From Clostridium bowmanii (GTDB lineage Bacteria; Bacillota; Clostridia; Clostridiales; Clostridiaceae), in assembly GCF_018861315.1 (NCBI RefSeq), contig NZ_JAHLDL010000041.1, positions 1 through 39,101 of the forward strand: a stretch of 39,101 nucleotides of DNA. The letters are read 5' to 3'. How positions within the stretch are numbered: the stretch's first letter is position 1; each line of letters starts with the position of its first letter. The notes beneath the pieces were generated by a model. That model made no database searches, had not been told where the DNA came from, and was given only the letters and a program-made list of their open reading frames with translations. Position numbers and translations under genes: made by a program. Shown here in pieces: positions 36,596 to 39,101 of this stretch.

Positions 36596-37255
36596 TTAAC
36601 CTCCAATTATAGATTTCTCTACATCTTTCTTTCTATTCGTATTGATTATGATAAGGACTTTATCCCCTTCTATTATATCTTCGTTGCCTCTTGGAAAAAT
36701 AACTTTCTCACATCTTACTATTGATATTATTAAGCATTCCTTAGGCAACTTTAACTGCTCTACAGATTTACCTATCCATGCACTTTTTTTATCTATTTTC
36801 GCTTCAACTAATACCATTTCGCCACTATTTATGCTTTCTATTACTTGTAGCGGTTCACTGTTAAATTCTCCCTCTATCAAATTACAAATTACTTGTGTGC
36901 TACATACAGTCTTATCTACTCCTAGTGCCTTAAATATTGCTGTATTTTTAGGATTGTTAATTCTTGCTATGGTCTCATTAATATTAAAATTCACTTTAGC
37001 CATCTGACAAATAACTAAATTTTCCTCATCTTTTCCAGTTACTGCAGCCACTACGTCAGCTTCCTCTATATTTGCATCTTTTAGTACTTCAACATCAGAA
37101 CCATCTCCACATATTACATCTACATTAAGTTCCTCAGCAATCTTTTTACAAGTTGTTGAATTTTTTTCTATTAATGTAACGTTATGCTTTTTCTCTATCA
37201 ATGCTTTAACAAGATAGTAACCTACTTTTCCTCCACCAACTACTACTGCCCTCAT
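36596..37255 (-). CDS. trkA: TrkA potassium-channel gating subunit (copy 1)
   Basis: 219 residues: an RCK_N Rossmann domain beginning VVVGGGKVGYYLVKAL with the acidic end EKN, then an RCK_C domain from about 135 with GEMVLVEAKIDKKSAW and GDKVLIIINTNRKKD. It binds nucleotide and gates TrkH. In some Firmicutes the RCK_C part also binds c-di-AMP. It overlaps the second TrkA gene by four bases. E. coli TrkA is a fusion of two such units; here they are split. Confidence 0.93.
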   Translation of the reverse strand: MRAVVVGGGKVGYYLVKALIEKKHNVTLIEKNSTTCKKIAEELNVDVICGDGSDVEVLKDANIEEADVVAAVTGKDEENLVICQMAKVNFNINETIARINNPKNTAIFKALGVDKTVCSTQVICNLIEGEFNSEPLQVIESINSGEMVLVEAKIDKKSAWIGKSVEQLKLPKECLIISIVRCEKVIFPRGNEDIIEGDKVLIIINTNRKKDVEKSIIGG

Positions 37256-37905
37256 ATAAGCTTCTCCTTCATTATTGCCTTTACTAACTTTTCTTTATTC
37301 ACCTTATTTATGCTGCAAATTATTTGATCTCCCTTTTCTAATATTTGATCTTTATTTGGTATAGAGTATTCTCCATTTCTTAAAATTGCACATATCCTAC
37401 AGTTAAATTTATCTTCTATTTCTGAAATAGTGTCAAATTTTAGTTTGTTTATTGTAATCTCTTCTATAGATATATCATTACACAATATTAATTTTGTATC
37501 TAAATTTTTATCTATTATTTTGTTTTTAATCATATTTATACTTACTTCCGTTGGACTTATAGTTTGTAATCCTAGTTTTCTATAAATAAATTCTCTTGAA
37601 GGGTCAAAAATTCTAGCTATTACACTAGGTACATTAAATATATCTTTTGCAATTTGACTAGCCATAATATTTATATTGTCAGCTGGAGTCATAGCTAAAA
37701 ATAGATCTGCCTTATCTATTCCTGCTTCCATTAATATATCATTATCTATTTCCACACCTTTAATTTTAATTCCATTAAACCCACTTCTAAGACGCTCCAG
37801 ATTTTCTGCATACTTATCCACTATTACCACATCGTGGCCGTCATTAGACAATTCCATAGCAAGTCCACTTCCTAATCTACCGCACCCTATTATTACAATA
37901 TACAT
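37252..37905 (-). CDS. trkA: TrkA potassium-channel gating subunit (copy 2)
   Basis: 217 residues, RCK_N (YIVIIGCGRLGSGLAMEL, acidic end VDKY) and RCK_C (from about residue 135, with FDTISEIEDKFN, NGEYSIPNKDQI and GDQIICSINKVNK). It is the first gene of the potassium operon and overlaps the next TrkA gene by four bases. The two could form a hetero-octameric ring under TrkH. GGAG lies eight bases before the ATG. Confidence 0.93.
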   Translation of the reverse strand: MYIVIIGCGRLGSGLAMELSNDGHDVVIVDKYAENLERLRSGFNGIKIKGVEIDNDILMEAGIDKADLFLAMTPADNINIMASQIAKDIFNVPSVIARIFDPSREFIYRKLGLQTISPTEVSINMIKNKIIDKNLDTKLILCNDISIEEITINKLKFDTISEIEDKFNCRICAILRNGEYSIPNKDQILEKGDQIICSINKVNKEKLVKAIMKEKLI

Positions 37906-38291
37906 ATCATATTCTCCTTGCTTAAATTTCTTTTAAAAACAATACCAAATGCTAATTTAATACTATATGCATATTTTAAGCAATTATAGGGCATAACGCA
38001 ACTTTGCCTATTTGTTCTTAAAATCATTCTCCTATTCGTTATATGCGATTTAAGAAATATAGCAATGACATTCTTTGTTTATACTCATTATGCTTCATTT
38101 TTCTAATAGTATTGGTCCAAAATTGAGCATATAAATTCTAAACTCTTCATTTGGGTTGCTTATAACTTGAAAATATCTTATACTTATATATAAATCTTAA
38201 AGTGTTTGCTGTAATTCCAGATACTAATAGTCAGAATTTTAAACCTATGTATTTAATAATATAATTTTTAATTGAGGAAAGAAGATGTACT
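37906..38291. promoter_or_regulatory. 386-base divergent spacer between the potassium operon and the receiver-TPR gene
   Basis: AT-rich, and must hold the promoters of both units. An imperfect inverted repeat ATAGGGCA / TTGCCTAT lies at about 37987-38012. I looked for the ydaO-type c-di-AMP riboswitch, common ahead of potassium genes, and did not find its conserved parts. Confidence 0.35.
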
Positions 38292-38867
38292 ATGAAAAGA
38301 GTTTTAGTTGTAGATGATACAAAAAATATTCGAACATTACTAGGTATTTACCTTAAACTAAAGGGGTTTGAAGTTTTGTTGGCTACTAATGGTACCGAAG
38401 CACTATCCATAATTGATACTGAGCCTGTGGATTTAATATTTTTGGATATTAAAATGCCCGAAATAAGTGGAACAGAAGTTTTAAAGAGAATTAGAGCTAA
38501 AGGAATAAATGCTCCTGTTGTAATTATGACAGCTTTTGCTACTGTTAAAAATGCGGTTGATTGTACTAAGCTTGGTGCAATTACTTATTTACAGAAACCT
38601 TTTACTACCGATAAGATTAAAACTATTATTGATGAAATGATGACAGAAGAAGATCCCTCCACCAAAAATATTGAATACCAACTAATGATTATTAAACAAT
38701 TAATAACTGAGAATAACCTAAAAAAAGCATTGGATACACTTAAAGTAGTTTTATCTACTGATCCAAACACTCCTGAAATTTATGAATTAATATCTATAGT
38801 ATATAGTAAACAAGGGGATTTAAGGAAAGCTGAAATATTTCATAATATGGCCCAGCAATGGAAATGA
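38292..38867 (+). CDS. Response regulator with C-terminal TPR-like part
   Basis: 191 residues. The receiver domain fills 1-118: D8 and D9, phosphorylation site D52 in LDIKMPE, T80 and K102 (LQKPF). The last 70 residues resemble two TPR repeats (LITENNLKKALDTLKVVLST, PEIYELISIVYSKQGDLRKA). There is no DNA-binding domain, so it probably acts through protein contacts. No kinase gene is adjacent in the window. GAGGAAAG lies ahead of the ATG. Confidence 0.82.
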   Translation: MKRVLVVDDTKNIRTLLGIYLKLKGFEVLLATNGTEALSIIDTEPVDLIFLDIKMPEISGTEVLKRIRAKGINAPVVIMTAFATVKNAVDCTKLGAITYLQKPFTTDKIKTIIDEMMTEEDPSTKNIEYQLMIIKQLITENNLKKALDTLKVVLSTDPNTPEIYELISIVYSKQGDLRKAEIFHNMAQQWK

Positions 38868-38897
38868 AAAAAGCACTTCATAAAGAAGTGCTTTTTT
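38867..38897. terminator. Bidirectional terminator between the receiver-TPR gene and tRNA-Lys
   Basis: AAAAAAGCACTTC (38867-38879) pairs with GAAGTGCTTTTTT (38885-38897), loop of five, T runs on both strands. It begins in the last base of the stop codon and ends at the first base of the tRNA's CCA (reading the plus strand). Confidence 0.92.
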
Positions 38898-38972
38898 GGT
38901 GGCTTACCGGGGAATCGAACCCCGGACACCATGATTAAAAGTCATGTGCTCTACCAACTGAGCTAGTAAACC
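38897..38972 (-). tRNA. tRNA-Lys (anticodon TTT)
   Basis: Minus strand. GGTTTAC at the 5' end pairs with GTAAGCC, followed by A and an encoded CCA. D-loop AGCTCAGTTGGTAGAGC, anticodon loop CTTTTAA in the arm CATGA-CTTTTAA-TCATG, and T-loop GGTTCGATTCC are all present. Confidence 0.97.
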
Positions 38973-38978
38973 ATGTAA

Positions 38979-39095
38979 ACCTAGCGATGACCTACTCTCC
39001 CACAAAGTTACCCCTGCAGTACCATTAGCGCATTGAAGCTTAACCTACCTGTTCGGTATGGGAAGGGGTGTTACCTTCATGCCATAATCACTAGA
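38979..39095 (-). rRNA. rrf: 5S ribosomal RNA
   Basis: Minus strand. The terminal helix CTAGTGAT (39087-39094 read backwards) pairs with ATCGCTAG at the 3' end. The conserved inner parts CCCATACCGAACAGG and ATGGTACTGCAGGGG are visible. About 117 nt. It and the tRNA-Lys form the 3' end of an rRNA operon whose larger genes would lie beyond the right edge. Confidence 0.96.
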
Positions 39096-39101
39096 TTGAG
39101 A

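Noticed and set aside
37960-38290. A ydaO-type c-di-AMP or GEMM c-di-GMP riboswitch ahead of the potassium operon
   Set aside because: The conserved core sequences of both classes are absent; only a weak inverted repeat is seen.
1-39101. CRISPR arrays, prophage genes, insertion sequence transposases
   Set aside because: No regularly spaced repeats, cas genes, phage structural genes or transposase frames are seen.

Overview
The window looks like the chromosome of a low-GC Firmicute, most likely Clostridium or a close relative. It is strongly AT-rich, uses GTG and TTG starts behind good AGGAGG-type ribosome binding sites, and carries a T-box-controlled asnA, a two-gene TrkA, a glgC/glgD pair and many clostridial-type proteins. 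No plasmid or phage genes are visible. The only mobile element seen is the 5' part of a group II intron at the left edge. A 5S rRNA gene and a tRNA-Lys, the tail of an rRNA operon, form the right edge.

Layout. 1-709 (minus): 5' ribozyme part of a group II intron lying directly behind the terminator of a class V aminotransferase gene. 0.8-8.9 kb: mixed housekeeping and accessory genes: secreted lysozyme-like protein, FAD oxidoreductase, VanZ-Nudix pair, Asn T-box plus asnA, glutamine cyclotransferase, a zinc-ribbon protein and a small lipoprotein. 9-24 kb: a large ter (tellurium/stress) locus. The plus strand holds the nucleoside-like metabolite 'biosynthetic arm': a YceG-like protein with an extra domain copy, a CPBP protease, an HpcH/CitE-like lyase, a PRTase-TRSP protein, a StiP/PRTase_1 protein and a HAD phosphatase. 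The minus strand holds the TerD arm: an AIM24 protein with an extended, calcium-site-divergent TerD, then three tandem TerD genes ending in a PMCA-type Ca2+ ATPase. A divergent Nramp metal transporter closes the locus. TerC, TelA and the ATP-grasp enzymes usual for ter loci are not in the window.

25.8-28 kb: three neighbouring broken genes (glgC, glgD and an M42 peptidase), each with an internal deletion. In glgC the junction is a short repeat that probably caused the loss. 28-31.6 kb: an MscS channel, then a GntR(YtrA)-ABC transporter operon with a clear promoter/operator. 31.6-37.9 kb (minus): a potassium operon of two TrkA proteins, an unlisted 33-residue membrane peptide, TrkH, a membrane-anchored OB-fold-like protein, a KdpD-like kinase without its KdpD/Usp sensor part, a KdpE-like regulator and a TPR protein. 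38.3 kb to the end: a receiver-TPR protein, a two-way terminator, tRNA-Lys and 5S rRNA.

How it fits together. The middle of the window is largely about metal and ion stress: TerD proteins (Ca2+-binding), a Ca2+ pump, an Nramp importer, MscS for osmotic shock, and Trk with its own two-component system. Least explained are the composition of the ter locus (triplicated YceG, divergent TerD) and the small extra membrane proteins packed around TrkH.
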